Assembly (NCBI GenBank): GCA_958295855.1
Contig: OY282383.1
Coordinates: 4,382,481 to 4,446,480, forward strand
DNA length: 64,000 bases
Direction of reading: 5' to 3'
From: an uncultured Poribacteria bacterium
Lineage (GTDB): Bacteria > Poribacteria > WGA-4E > WGA-3G
The notes under the pieces were generated by a model. The model ran no database searches, was not told the DNA's origin, and saw only the letters and a program-made list of their open reading frames with translations. Below, in pieces: positions 15,983 to 25,554 of this stretch (the stretch's first letter is position 1; each line of letters opens with the position of its first letter). The position numbers and the translations under genes were made by a program.

Positions 15983-18781
15983 CTGATATTGTTCAAGTTC
16001 GTATGCCAAGGTCTGTGGGTTGCGGCACACCAGAAAATCCCACTTGCCAAACTTTTGGGAATGATTGACAGCCTTAACCCATCGCCGTGCCGCTTGATGC
16101 TTTGCCTGATCTTGCATCGTTTCCTGCCCCTTGATTTCAACAATCAGGCGGATACCGTTTGTCATATCAACAATGAAGTCCGGAACGTAGTCGTGCGACG
16201 CACCAGCGAAGTGATACGGTATCGTAAACCAGAGCCCATCATTGCGAACGTAGCTTTTAACCCATGTCGAACGTTCAAGCCGAAATGCCGCACTCGCCTC
16301 CCACGTGCTATCCACTGCAACTAAGTTCACATGGCTTTTTCCTGTGGGATAGCAAGCCTTGGTCGTGCTGAAATCTACATCTTTAGAACTACCGAGCGGC
16401 TTGTTCGAATTGATGATAGGAAGTAACGGTGCTTCGCCTGCCTCTGCATTTGGCTGAATGGCCTCCAAGAAAAGCCCGACGATATGATTCTTATATTTCA
16501 CGTTTCCCAATTCTCGCGGATTCGTGTAGACAAAGTTAATTTTCTGGCGTGTGTAGGTATCCACAAGTCGATAAATCTGCGGGAAGAGCTGCCTGCGAGA
16601 CAGCACAGGTTTTCTTTCCCACCGATCTATTGGGAGTTTAGCCACAATTTGTCGCGCGATGTCAAACTTAATAGTTTGGAAGTGATTCGACTCATAAAAC
16701 GCCTGTCTGTCATGCACTTGGCGTTCTCCGATATAAACCTGTTTACCTTCGCTCAAAGTGATACCTCCCGCGAAGACTGCGTCGGGACCCAGTTCAAGCT
16801 TGAGTTCATCCATTTCATCAATGTTCGCAGTAATAGCATCATGGCGCAACTCAAAGGTATATCCCTCGACGTTGGGAAATTGAATCTCATGTGCACGCAG
16901 TGCCGGTAAGGCGCGAACACGATAGGTCTGTTTATCTGGAGCGGTACTGGAGCTATTACGTCCTTTGAATGGAATGAGTGTAAACGGAATGCCGTATATG
17001 TCTACATATTCTGCTGGGAGGAGTCCCGTCCCCGGGTCAATGTCATAACTCATCCGGCGAAGCCCGCGTCCGACAACTTGCTCGCACAACAGCTGGCTCT
17101 TAAACGCTCGCAACCCAATAATCTGCGTGACATTATTAGCATCCCAGCCTTCGTTTAGCATTGAAACCGAAACGACACATCGAATCTGTTCACCGGGCTC
17201 TCCCTCTTTTCCGATGGTGCCGACAACCTTTCGGAGATGCTCGGCATCGCTTCCCTCCTCTGCGAGCCTCCTACTATCAATCCGAAATGTCTTAACATCT
17301 CCATCTCTGTTTGCAAGTTCCGGAAAAAGGTCACTGTGCCCATAAACAACTTCACCTCCGCTCAATGTTTCTCCGGAGATACCGCGATGAAATTCTTCGG
17401 CAACCTTCGTCTCTGAACAGACAACTATCATGCAGTTCGGTATATCTGAGTTTCCGTTTTCATTAAACTGCGTTTTCCATTGACTGGCAAGTGTTATCAG
17501 CGCGTCGTTGGCTTCGACGTAAATATCCTCAGGCTTCGGCTTCCTGCCCAGCGCGTCGGTGATGTGGTCCCACAATCGAAAATACTTCGGCTCCGGTCGC
17601 CCGGTACTATCACTGATTGGAATGCGCGGAATCTTGGTGATACCGCTCTCAATTGCGTCGCCCAAGCTGAAATCGCTCACGAGCCATTCAAACGGTTTAC
17701 CCTCCGGATGCCCGCTACCCGAAAGATAAAAAGGCGTTGCAGACAAATCAACCACAAACCGAATCCCACACGCTTGCTGAATCCGGTCAAGCCCCTGAAT
17801 CCACACGGTGGCAGTTTCCTGCTCTTCCCGTTCTTCTCTGTTAAGCCTTGCATCAGATTCCAGAGGGCGATAGGCGTGATGTCCTTCGTCGTTTAGTACC
17901 ATAATTTCACCGCGCCCGGCAAGTTCGCCAAGGATACGCTGGGTGTATGCTTCGACAGTCTCTTCACCTTTGTTTACAACCTTATACGATGTGCCATTTT
18001 CTGTGTTTCCCGAAGCCAATTCCAGTTGATGCCAGTTGGTAATCTTAACCTTACCGCGCCTGAGAAACGCCTCAAGCGTCGATGGCACCACATCGAATTT
18101 ATCGTAGTAATTGCCCGGTGTATCTGGGCGTAAAACCTGTAGCCGCTCTTTAATAGTAAGGTTCGGGCACACGGCCAACACAGCAGACGGAAACCGGGTA
18201 TCGGCACGCACCTTGCCGCGATTGCAGAATGCCCATGCAATCAGCATTGCCATCACCACCGTTTTCCCGCTCCCGGTCGCCATTTTACACCCGTAACGGA
18301 TTAAGTCAGCGTCCCGGAGGTGTTCCACATCTTCCTCTTCAAGCGCCGGGGTAAAACCGAGACGGTGCTTTGCCCTGCGGATTTCGGCAATGTAGATAAT
18401 TGTTTCCACCGCCTCCAGTTGGCAGAAGAAGAGCGGACGTTGCCTCCCTTCACGCTGCCAATACCGCAGAAGTTGACGCGTAACGTTCGTGGCGTTTCTA
18501 TAGCCAGACGCACGCCACCGTTTCACATCACTGCGGAGTTTTTCTACTAACGGGAGCGTACTCCACCCCTCTTCCCGAGTGATGCTCAGTGCCAATTGCT
18601 CGTCTGTTGTGCCGTACGCCTCCATCCAATAACCGGCAACACGGCGGCCCCCCTGTCGAACAGGTCTACCGGTATCCGCGTCGTAAACCCAATGTGCAGT
18701 CGGTTCCTCATAAGGCGAACACAGAATTGGTTCCGCTACAGGCTGGATGGGTATTTCCTGTTGCTCTCGGTTACTAACCAT
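15974..18781 (-). CDS. Type III restriction enzyme Res subunit (helicase-nuclease)
   Basis: 935 residues. SF2 motifs: CKMATGSGKTVVMAML (Walker A), NDEGHHAYR (motif II), VDLSATPFYLSG (motif III), SMLNEGWDANNV and EQVVGRGLRRM (motifs V and VI). The C-terminal nuclease shows VPDFIVDM then LIVEIKGQE, the PD...ExK arrangement expected for Res. The enzyme translocates or switches along DNA with ATP and cleaves when two unmodified sites face each other. The ATG overlaps the end of mod by 8 bp and has GGAGAAAGAG just before it, so the two subunits are co-translated. The gene is full length with all motifs intact, so the system is probably functional. The operon ends in a clear terminator. Confidence 0.93.
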   Translation of the reverse strand: MVSNREQQEIPIQPVAEPILCSPYEEPTAHWVYDADTGRPVRQGGRRVAGYWMEAYGTTDEQLALSITREEGWSTLPLVEKLRSDVKRWRASGYRNATNVTRQLLRYWQREGRQRPLFFCQLEAVETIIYIAEIRRAKHRLGFTPALEEEDVEHLRDADLIRYGCKMATGSGKTVVMAMLIAWAFCNRGKVRADTRFPSAVLAVCPNLTIKERLQVLRPDTPGNYYDKFDVVPSTLEAFLRRGKVKITNWHQLELASGNTENGTSYKVVNKGEETVEAYTQRILGELAGRGEIMVLNDEGHHAYRPLESDARLNREEREEQETATVWIQGLDRIQQACGIRFVVDLSATPFYLSGSGHPEGKPFEWLVSDFSLGDAIESGITKIPRIPISDSTGRPEPKYFRLWDHITDALGRKPKPEDIYVEANDALITLASQWKTQFNENGNSDIPNCMIVVCSETKVAEEFHRGISGETLSGGEVVYGHSDLFPELANRDGDVKTFRIDSRRLAEEGSDAEHLRKVVGTIGKEGEPGEQIRCVVSVSMLNEGWDANNVTQIIGLRAFKSQLLCEQVVGRGLRRMSYDIDPGTGLLPAEYVDIYGIPFTLIPFKGRNSSSTAPDKQTYRVRALPALRAHEIQFPNVEGYTFELRHDAITANIDEMDELKLELGPDAVFAGGITLSEGKQVYIGERQVHDRQAFYESNHFQTIKFDIARQIVAKLPIDRWERKPVLSRRQLFPQIYRLVDTYTRQKINFVYTNPRELGNVKYKNHIVGLFLEAIQPNAEAGEAPLLPIINSNKPLGSSKDVDFSTTKACYPTGKSHVNLVAVDSTWEASAAFRLERSTWVKSYVRNDGLWFTIPYHFAGASHDYVPDFIVDMTNGIRLIVEIKGQETMQDQAKHQAARRWVKAVNHSQKFGKWDFLVCRNPQTLAYELEQYQDS

Positions 18782-21554
18782 CTCTTTCTCCTAACTTATG
18801 AATACGTATCAACTCGTTCCCACGCCGATCTATCACCTTCACAGCAACGCGTTTGTGTTCACCCGCTGCGAACGGCAGCGACTCTGTCCCCGAAAATGCT
18901 TCTAAATTCTCCTCATCTATCATAGATTTCAGTGACCTGGCGATGTTTTTCCACGCATCTTTATTTGGAAAAAACGACTGTGTCGGACAGAACGTCCGTC
19001 CATCGTAATCCGCATCTACAAACCACGCCGCCACCTGGTCTGCCCGCGTCGGTTCAATCGTATTATCCACCGGGTTATAGGTATCAAGCCCCTCCATTAT
19101 CACTTTGAACTGCCCATCGTCTGTCTCTTTCACCTCTGTGCGCGGTGCCCCGATGACAGTAAAAAGTTTATCGCTATGTGTTTTTCTGAGTAGGTCATCC
19201 ATGGCGACATCCGGTGCAATCTGCACGAGATGTGTTTGTAGATGTCGGTGTTCATCTTGAATAATCGCTTGTGCCTCTGCTTCAGAGTGGAAGCCTGCGA
19301 ACAGCAACACATCATAAATTCGCCTCGCTTCCCGTAGGCAGTCCTCTACCTGCAAAGCGGTTACCGGGCCATGTTGTGGTCCAAACACAACACCGACTTC
19401 CTTGTCGTCATCTTCAAAATTCCCCTCTGCATGAAAAATCTCACCCTCAATCCGGTCTAGCCGTGCGAAGTTCTTTTTCTCATTTTCAAAATCAACACCG
19501 CTCGTTTTCAACAGCGAATACATCTGCTCCAGATACGCGGCAGCGTTTGTCGGCTCCGTATCCAACCCCACAGACGTTGCGGCTTCATCCAATGATTCTG
19601 CAGGCGGTTGCACAGACTCTACAGTAAATGGACCGCTTACCCGCAGTAAGTTTTTCTCAATCTCCGGTCGATCTACCAGTTCCTCCTGCTTCGCAGATTC
19701 AGCAATGCACGTATTCACGTCATCCATTTTTGCTTGCCACGCCTTCCGATATGCAATTAATGCCGCTTGCAACGCTTCGGGCCACGCCGCATCGGTGTGG
19801 TATGGCACCTCCCACTCTTCCCACGCCGTTTCGGGTAAATGCCACCGCCGCCGATCTGCTTCCGTAACGTCACGTTTCTTTTTGCGCGCCAACTTCAGTT
19901 TAAGTTGTTTTCTCAGCGCGGGCGTAACCTCTTTCAGTGCCACATTCAAAGTCGCTAACTTCTCTGCCAATATTAGCTCGTGTTTCGCAAAAATCGCATC
20001 CAGTGCAACGTTGTTTGCGATGTCTCTTAGCTGGATGTGTGGAGCCGTTTTCAGCACAAACCCACTCCCGATACCCTCTGATGCATCCTTCACTTTGTAG
20101 TAGTCATAAGTTGCGGTGAGAAGTCGAGTACGCGCGAGTGTAATTGCAATCCGAGACGTGTCAATTGTTATCCAGCGCCTACCCCATTTCTCAGCGACAT
20201 AAGCGGTGGTGCCACTACCACACGTTGGATCGAGGACTACATCGCCGGGGTCCGTGCTCATTAGCATACAACGTTGGATAGCAGTTTCATTAGTTTGCAC
20301 CACATAAATCTTGTTTACTTCAGATAGTTGTTCACTCCAAAAATTGGTGAGTTCAGTGAAAGGATAGTCAGAAAAGTAGTACTTATATCCCACGTTAGTG
20401 GCATGAGGAATTATCCTCTCCGCTTTTGCGAGTTTCTCTAAACCTTCAATACTGCACCGCCACCCTCTACTAGGTTTAGGCTTATATGTCTTATTACGGA
20501 ATACAAAAGGTTTAGCGGTTTCATCATTTCCTGAAGTAGAGAACAAACTACTGCTTGAAAAGAATTTCGCATCTTCAAGAAGATGCGAAGGAGGAGCAGA
20601 AACTACCTCGCCCGTTGGCAATTCAGCTTTGGTGAACCGTCCTTCAATTTCCTTGTCCAAAAACAAATGACGAAACTTCAACAGTTTAATATCTCTCGCA
20701 TACCAGAGGATAAAATCATTCAGCGTTGATAGGTATTTACTTGTAGATGTGCTTCTAGTTCGCAAAACAATCTCACCCACAAAATTTTCCGGTCTGAACA
20801 CTTCATCTAGCAAGCAGCGCACATGATGATCATTCTTAACGCTTATTTGCACGAAGATGCTCCCAGAATCCTTGAGCAATTCCCTTGAAATAACGAACCG
20901 TTTTCGCAGGTAGGACAGATAGGAATGAGCTCCCAGTTTCCATGTATCACGATACGCCTTAATCTGTTCCATTTCGCGTGTGAGATGTTTATCACTATTC
21001 CCTCCGCTTGTACCAAACACATCCGGTTGAAAATTGGAGCGGAAATTAATCCCATAAGGGGGATCGAAGTAAATCATCTGCACCTGTCCCGCTAAGCCTT
21101 CGCGGTTCGCCAGCGAATCCATCACCTGCAGGCTATCGCCGAGAATAAGGCGGTTCGCCCACGGGACCTCGTGCTCATAGAATTGCACTGCCTCTCGGTA
21201 TTTCTGCTGCGGGTCAGCGAAGAGGTCGCGTTGGATGTCATTGCGTTTGGCTGTTTCGAGGATGGCTTGTGCACTCAGCCGTTCGTGGATAAAAAGTGGC
21301 ACCGACTCAACAGTGAAGGATTCTCCCTCCTCGCGTTTGTTTGCCCATTCTAGCCACGGTTGGGCGTGAAGTGCGTCTTCAAGTTGCCGTGCTTCGTCAT
21401 CAGTCAGAGGTTCTTGTTGTGCCTTCCGCAATAACTCCTTAACGTATGACGGGGAATGTGGGGGGGGAAACATCGGTATCTGCAAATCGGAGTATTGGCT
21501 GGAGATGTGGATTGTAGTAATAGGTTGTCTGTGGCATCTCCGCAATATCTCCAT
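18774..21554 (-). CDS. Type III DNA methyltransferase Mod subunit (site-specific adenine methylase)
   Basis: Up to 926 residues from ATG 21554. ATG 21473 (MFPPPHSPSYVKELL) is an equally possible start because neither has a good ribosome-binding site. The N6-adenine/N4-cytosine methylase motifs are in beta-class order: motif IV MIYFDPPYGINFR, then the target-recognition region, then motif I VLDPTCGSGTTAYVAEK with ITIDTSRIAITLARTRL. A long C-terminal domain of about 400 residues is rich in charged helices. Mod provides specificity for both methylation and cleavage in type III systems. It is the first gene of the mod-res operon. The recognition sequence cannot be read from the sequence. The downstream overlap with res is 8 bp. 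Confidence 0.92.
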   Translation of the reverse strand: MEILRRCHRQPITTIHISSQYSDLQIPMFPPPHSPSYVKELLRKAQQEPLTDDEARQLEDALHAQPWLEWANKREEGESFTVESVPLFIHERLSAQAILETAKRNDIQRDLFADPQQKYREAVQFYEHEVPWANRLILGDSLQVMDSLANREGLAGQVQMIYFDPPYGINFRSNFQPDVFGTSGGNSDKHLTREMEQIKAYRDTWKLGAHSYLSYLRKRFVISRELLKDSGSIFVQISVKNDHHVRCLLDEVFRPENFVGEIVLRTRSTSTSKYLSTLNDFILWYARDIKLLKFRHLFLDKEIEGRFTKAELPTGEVVSAPPSHLLEDAKFFSSSSLFSTSGNDETAKPFVFRNKTYKPKPSRGWRCSIEGLEKLAKAERIIPHATNVGYKYYFSDYPFTELTNFWSEQLSEVNKIYVVQTNETAIQRCMLMSTDPGDVVLDPTCGSGTTAYVAEKWGRRWITIDTSRIAITLARTRLLTATYDYYKVKDASEGIGSGFVLKTAPHIQLRDIANNVALDAIFAKHELILAEKLATLNVALKEVTPALRKQLKLKLARKKKRDVTEADRRRWHLPETAWEEWEVPYHTDAAWPEALQAALIAYRKAWQAKMDDVNTCIAESAKQEELVDRPEIEKNLLRVSGPFTVESVQPPAESLDEAATSVGLDTEPTNAAAYLEQMYSLLKTSGVDFENEKKNFARLDRIEGEIFHAEGNFEDDDKEVGVVFGPQHGPVTALQVEDCLREARRIYDVLLFAGFHSEAEAQAIIQDEHRHLQTHLVQIAPDVAMDDLLRKTHSDKLFTVIGAPRTEVKETDDGQFKVIMEGLDTYNPVDNTIEPTRADQVAAWFVDADYDGRTFCPTQSFFPNKDAWKNIARSLKSMIDEENLEAFSGTESLPFAAGEHKRVAVKVIDRRGNELIRIHKLGERDG

Positions 21555-21699
21555 CTGGTGCGAGGCTTGGGGATGGAAGATTCGGTCGGGTTTCTGTTTC
21601 GTGTTGGTATGGCTGTGTTTGCGCCGGGTTCCGTCTTGAGTGTCGTGCCATAGTTATAGTGCCTTTCGTTTTCTCTCTAGTCTTTCAAGGTGCGTTCAG

Positions 21700-21730
21700 G
21701 TAGGGGAAGGTATCAGCACCTTCCCCCTAC
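21700..21730. terminator. GC-rich hairpin downstream of the LamG gene
   Basis: GTAGGGGAAGGT-atcagc-ACCTTCCCCCTAC forms a long stem 10 bp after the LamG stop. On the LamG (minus) strand no T-run follows, so it may be a palindromic repeat rather than an intrinsic terminator. Confidence 0.4.
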
Positions 21731-21739
21731 GCTTTTCAA

Positions 21740-22522
21740 CTAATAGTTAGCCTTGATACGTCCCCAAGAGGTGCTCAATTTGTCCGCTGGGTCGACGGCA
21801 AATAAAACCCCTTTGTCCATGTCAGCCTTAATCTCATTTTCGCTCAATGCGCGCGTGTAGAAGGCAAACTCATCAATAAAGCCGTTGAGATATTGAATGT
21901 CTGCCTCATTGTCTTTGCCGAGGACAATAGCTCCAGTCGGTGCGGCGAAGATAACGAATTTGCCGCTCCAATCCTCTTCACTCACTACTTCTCCGTTGAG
22001 ATAAGACTTCTGGACTTTGCCATCATAAGTGCCGGCAATATGCACCCACTTTTTAATCGGCAGCTCTGGAATGGGTGTCCGATGTTCGGTGTTTTTGGTG
22101 TCGTAGATGTAAAACACCATATCTGCGGCACCTTCAATGAAAGTTTCGGCGGGCCATCCACCTGCGGAGTTTAATGCTTCCCAGACTTGCTGGGTGTCAC
22201 CGGTACTCGCATTAATCATCACCCAATGTACAACAGTCATCTGAGTCAATTCGACATCGGTGAGCCCCGGAATGTCTTGTGGGCTTTTGACAGTACTTTT
22301 CGCGCCATCAAATTCCATAGCCCCCTCAAACTTGCCTTCCTTGCTCCATTCCGCCCCTGAAATTTCGGCATTGAATCCATTACCGCTGTCATCTTCGACC
22401 TCCTTCCCATCTTTGTTGAAGGAGTAGTAGAGTAGCAGGTCCGGGTCATTCCGAATTGCTTCCACGTTCATGGAAAGCGCGAGAACCGCACCGAAAACTA
22501 ACCAAAATAACAATGTTCTCAC
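21740..22522 (-). CDS. Secreted LamG/concanavalin A-like lectin domain protein
   Basis: 260 residues with signal peptide MRTLLFWLVFGAVLALSMNVEA. One LamG-type jelly-roll domain follows: LLLYYSFNKDGKEVEDDSGNG, EFDGAKSTV, WVHIAGTYDGKVQKSYLNGE and YLNGFIDEFAFYTRALSENEI are the classic landmarks. Such domains bind glycans or act as adhesive modules at the cell surface. The C-terminus after the domain is a short linker ending VDPADKLSTSWGRIKANY. This tail recurs in three neighbouring secreted proteins (ends at 24660, 25479 and 26229) and may be a sorting or anchoring signal. The gene is monocistronic on the minus strand and diverges from the downstream secreted cluster. Confidence 0.85.
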   Translation of the reverse strand: MRTLLFWLVFGAVLALSMNVEAIRNDPDLLLYYSFNKDGKEVEDDSGNGFNAEISGAEWSKEGKFEGAMEFDGAKSTVKSPQDIPGLTDVELTQMTVVHWVMINASTGDTQQVWEALNSAGGWPAETFIEGAADMVFYIYDTKNTEHRTPIPELPIKKWVHIAGTYDGKVQKSYLNGEVVSEEDWSGKFVIFAAPTGAIVLGKDNEADIQYLNGFIDEFAFYTRALSENEIKADMDKGVLFAVDPADKLSTSWGRIKANY

Positions 22523-22595
22523 GATAACCTCCTTGTTTGTATGTCAGCCGAACGGCTGGGACTTGAGCCTCAACCCTTCGGGGCTTAGTGCAAAA

Positions 22596-22645
22596 TTGGA
22601 TAAAAAAGTTGTTCGCTGGGCAGGCACAAGACCGGCCCCTACAAA
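22596..22645. repeat. P5 fragment joined to a P3 repeat
   Basis: ATAAAAAAGTTGTTCGCTGGGCAGGCACAAGACC continues into GGCCCCTACAAACACAAC. The same junction of P5 and the P3-type GGCAGGCACAAGGC unit occurs at 29155-29200 in the same orientation, so the two repeats travel or pile up together. Confidence 0.7.
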
Positions 22646-22855
22646 CACAACTTCGTTTTCAACTATCTGCCAGACTTGATATTCGCCCAAAAGGTGAAAA
22701 CAGTTTTGCATTATATTGAAGTGAGAAGAGATGGATATTCTTTTCCACCTCAACTACATTATAGCAGGTTTTCGTTTTTGTTTCAACACAAAATTTTGCT
22801 ATCCAGCGTCTTATCCTTCTTGCCCAGAGGTTTTCAGTTCAACGTCATTTCCCTA

Positions 22856-22884
22856 TTGACAGCGAAAGATACTTTTGGTATTAT
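22856..22884 (+). promoter_or_regulatory. Near-consensus sigma70 promoter, now cut off by element A
   Basis: TTGACA at 22856-22861, a spacer of exactly 17 bp and TATTAT at 22879-22884. No gene follows for 800 bp. The IS607-derived element begins 79 bp downstream, so this promoter probably once served the TolB-like gene at 23689. Confidence 0.6.
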
Positions 22885-22962
22885 GTTAAAAGTGTTCACC
22901 GTGTGAAAACGCGGAAACCTGCGAGGTACGAAGTTTCCCGCTTCGCGTCGCATTCGGGGCAG

Positions 22963-23580
22963 GTTGCAGTGCCGTAAAATCTCGTCAAATCTATACAAAT
23001 GTGGTCAAATCTATACATTACCCTCAAAAAAAGAGAAGTTTCCCACTATTTTCAATAGTGGTGAACTTTGACAATCTATAGTCTGTGTGGTATAATTGTA
23101 TACAACTCGCGTAGGCAGGCGTGTGTAGCGTTACCGCTTGGTAGCGTGCCTGCCTTCCCACTACACAGGGGATAAAAGCGTGAGAGCGAGGTTTCAGTCT
23201 GCAAAAAATCTAAAAACAAAAGCGTGCGTTCACTTGCATAAAACAGCAGGAAAAGCCAGAATCCCCGCTTTGCGGGGAATCAGGCTAAAGCAAAAACCAC
23301 AAGGCTTGAAAAAACACAAGCCTACTGCTGATGCAGGAGAACAAACTCTGTGGCGCACAGCTCTGGCGACACATAATCGGTATTTACCCTGCAAAGCAGG
23401 GCTAATACCTTAAACGCCTGTGGAGTACACGTAAGCCCTACGCTGGTAGGCGGTGAACGATGAAGCAGGAAGTGCGGAGTGGTATGTTACCCCGCAAAGC
23501 GAGGATAATACCTTTACTGACGGAATAACCTGTTAGATTTGTCTTGGTTTGACCAGATATGTATAAGTCCCACAGAGCGG
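22963..23580 (+). mobile_element. Element A: transposase-less IS607-type derivative with omega-RNA-like region
   Basis: The left end GTTGCAGTGCCGTAAAATC and right end CAGATATGTATAAGTCCCACAGAGCGG match the ends of the complete IS607-type element at 43724-45754. About 618 bp lie between them with no transposase or TnpB ORF. The hairpin CCACTATTTTCAATAGTGG (about 23042) is present, as in the other two elements. The right third aligns with the sequence downstream of both tnpB genes (AAACGCCTGTGGAG ... CTACGCTGGTAGGC ... GAACGATGAA). Three P1 palindromes (23259-23282, 23379-23409, 23481-23512) lie in it, two of them inside that conserved region. Confidence 0.75.
23379..23580 (+). ncRNA. omega-RNA-like (reRNA) region of element A, interrupted by two P1 palindromes
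   Basis: The segment 23411-23475 aligns with 45590-45655 and 54899-54965, which follow the tnpB genes. P1 insertions at 23379-23409 and 23481-23512 split it, so the RNA, if made, would carry two extra hairpins. In TnpB systems the right-end transcript is the guide RNA; expression here is inferred only. Confidence 0.45.
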
Positions 23581-23688
23581 TTCAGATGGGCGGAGCAACG
23601 CTCAGTAAACCCACCTATTTTGAGGTACGCGATGGCACATTTTGATCGTGCGGGTACCCAGTACAAACGTTTTTTTTGTTTACAATAA

Positions 23689-24660
23689 ATGCGAATTTTG
23701 TTAGTATGTCAACGTAGTCTTTTTTTGATGTTAGCGTTTACCACGATGCAAGCGGGCAGTAGTGCCTTGTGTCAGCCGGTACAGCCTGTGCCCATCGCGT
23801 TCGCTTCGGATGTGAACGGTGACTGGGAAATCTATGTGACAGACACGACAGGGAAGGCACCGGTGAATCTCACGCGCAACCCTGCTGCGGATTACTATCC
23901 GACCTGGGCTCCAGATGGCACGGAGATCGCTTTCTTCTCCCGGCGCGATGCGAATCACGAAATTTACGTGATGCACGCTGATGGCACCAACCAGAGACGC
24001 TTAACGCATCACCCAGCAACCGATAAAGCACCTTCATGGGCACCGGATGGCAAACGTTTGGCTTTCACGTCAAATCGTGCAGGGCATTTCGACATCTATC
24101 TGCTCCATCTTGGAAGCGGGGCAGTGGTTAACCTCACAGCGAACCCGTTTGAAGATGAGGTGCCAACCTGGGCACCCGATGGAAACAGGCTGGTTTTCCA
24201 CTCAAAACGGGAACTAAACTGGGATATATACATCATCAATGTGAACAGCCGGGAGGAACAGCGGCTGACGCATCAGCCCTTGATGGACACCTATCCGGCC
24301 TGGTCGCCCGATGGGTCGCGGATTGTGTATGCTTCCATGCGCCCCAAGGGTGAACTCGCCGACTTCGACCTGTACCTGATGGATGCCGCAGACGGCGGGA
24401 ACCAAACAGCCCTCACCGATACGCCAACAGATGAAGCAGTGCCAGCCTGGGCGGCCGATGGCGGCACCATCGCCTTTCAGTCTGAGCAGGACGGTAGATG
24501 GGTTATCCATCTGATGAATGCGGATGGAAGCGAACGCCGTGAACTGATTAACAACGGTGCATGGGCAGCACAACCGAAATGGTACGGCGGTGTCAATGCG
24601 CTGCCGATAGAACCGGCCGCCTTACAGATACAACAGTGGGGCAAAATCAGAGCCCCGTAG
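23689..24660 (+). CDS. Secreted TolB-like six-bladed beta-propeller (PD40/WD40-like repeats)
   Basis: 323 residues. The N-terminus resembles a signal peptide (LVCQRSLFLMLAFTTMQAGSSALC). Six tandem PD40-type repeats follow, each with the pattern PxWAPDGxxIAFxSxRxGxxxIYxxxADG; for example PTWAPDGTEIAFFSRRDA, PSWAPDGKRLAFTSNRAG and PTWAPDGNRLVFHSKREL. This is the TolB C-terminal propeller fold, but there is no TolB N-terminal domain and no tol-pal genes nearby, so it is probably a general periplasmic or surface scaffold protein. The extreme C-terminus ALQIQQWGKIRAP carries the Trp-Gly tail shared with three neighbouring secreted proteins. No ribosome-binding site is visible at ATG 23689. An IS607 derivative separates it from a strong promoter. 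Confidence 0.85.
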   Translation: MRILLVCQRSLFLMLAFTTMQAGSSALCQPVQPVPIAFASDVNGDWEIYVTDTTGKAPVNLTRNPAADYYPTWAPDGTEIAFFSRRDANHEIYVMHADGTNQRRLTHHPATDKAPSWAPDGKRLAFTSNRAGHFDIYLLHLGSGAVVNLTANPFEDEVPTWAPDGNRLVFHSKRELNWDIYIINVNSREEQRLTHQPLMDTYPAWSPDGSRIVYASMRPKGELADFDLYLMDAADGGNQTALTDTPTDEAVPAWAADGGTIAFQSEQDGRWVIHLMNADGSERRELINNGAWAAQPKWYGGVNALPIEPAALQIQQWGKIRAP

Positions 24661-24710
24661 GAGAGCCGTCTGTATGAACGCGACGGCAAACAAGGACAAT
24701 CAATAATACA

Positions 24711-24812
24711 AAGGTTTTCAGTACTCAGTGTTCAATTTTCAGTTACTTGGCTTCTGATGCAAATCAGACCCCTTTTTAACCGAGAACTGACAACTGAGAG
24801 CTGACAACGAAT
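24711..24812. repeat. P6 repeat (TTTTCAGTT..TTCTGATGCAAATCAG..GACAACTGAGAGCTGACAAC)
   Basis: This shares GTGTTCA, TCAGTT and the CTGATGCRAATCAG core with the palindrome at 27981-28038, and CAGTTGTCAG-type words with 59070-59165. It lies between two secreted-protein genes. Confidence 0.55.
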
Positions 24813-24828
24813 AAAAGGGGATACTTTT

Positions 24829-25479
24829 ATGCATTACAACACATTAGTATTGAGTGTATTCTTCATATTCGGTTTACTGCTGACAAGCGGTATGAGTTAT
24901 GGTTATGACCGGGCGATTGAGGCTGAAATGGCTGACACTATTGAAGCACCAATGATAGTAGCAGACGATGATGCGGCTTCTGGTGGCCAATTTATATGGG
25001 TGGAAGGGCCTCCGGTTACAGGTGGTGGCGGTGAAGGTTGGGCAGAATACAACATCCACATGCCTGAAGCCGGCACCTACGCGCTGTGGGGCAAAGTGAT
25101 TGCATGGGATGGCAATAGCGATTCATTCTGGGTGACGTGGCAACCCGCCGACCCGGACGAAGATGCGCAAGCCACCCAGAATACCGAGTTCCGCTGGAGT
25201 GTCGCCCAAAGTGCAGAGTGGCACTGGGATCGGATTAATCATTGGTTAGATGGCGGTACGTTTGAGCGTGAATGGGAGATAGATGCCGGTGAGACGACGC
25301 TCCGCATTGCTGTGCGGGAAGATGCCGCGATGTTGGATGTCATCTACATCACCGATAATCTCTCTGAGGACGAAGCGGAAGTGAACCCACGAGACCCGGG
25401 CCCAGAAGACTCCCTCACACCTGTTGAACCACAGGATAAACTGGCTACAACGTGGGGAAAACTCAAGGCCGGGAGATAG
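24829..25479 (+). CDS. Secreted carbohydrate-binding-module-like protein (CBM/galactose-binding fold)
   Basis: 216 residues. The signal peptide is MHYNTLVLSVFFIFGLLLTSGMSYG. The mature part starts with an acidic EAEMADTIEAPMIV motif, then GGQFIWVEGPPVTGGGG, AEYNIHMPEAGTYALWGKV, WDGNSDSFWVTW and REWEIDAGETTLRIAVREDAAMLDVIYI. The EAE...PEAGTYxLWGxV...ExxxxLDxIxI order is that of CBM6/CBM35-like galactose-binding jelly-rolls in many secreted proteins. The C-terminus after a Pro-rich linker ends EPQDKLATTWGKLKAGR, the tail shared with neighbours. A paralogue follows 75 bp later. A glycan-binding surface or secreted role is likely; the ligand is unknown. A GGGG run lies 9 bp before the ATG as a modest ribosome-binding site. 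Confidence 0.8.
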   Translation: MHYNTLVLSVFFIFGLLLTSGMSYGYDRAIEAEMADTIEAPMIVADDDAASGGQFIWVEGPPVTGGGGEGWAEYNIHMPEAGTYALWGKVIAWDGNSDSFWVTWQPADPDEDAQATQNTEFRWSVAQSAEWHWDRINHWLDGGTFEREWEIDAGETTLRIAVREDAAMLDVIYITDNLSEDEAEVNPRDPGPEDSLTPVEPQDKLATTWGKLKAGR

Positions 25480-25554
25480 TTAACGGGGCTTCCGCACTGC
25501 GGGTGGATAGGTAAATCTGCCCGCATATTTCAGAGAACAGAAAGGAGGACATTT

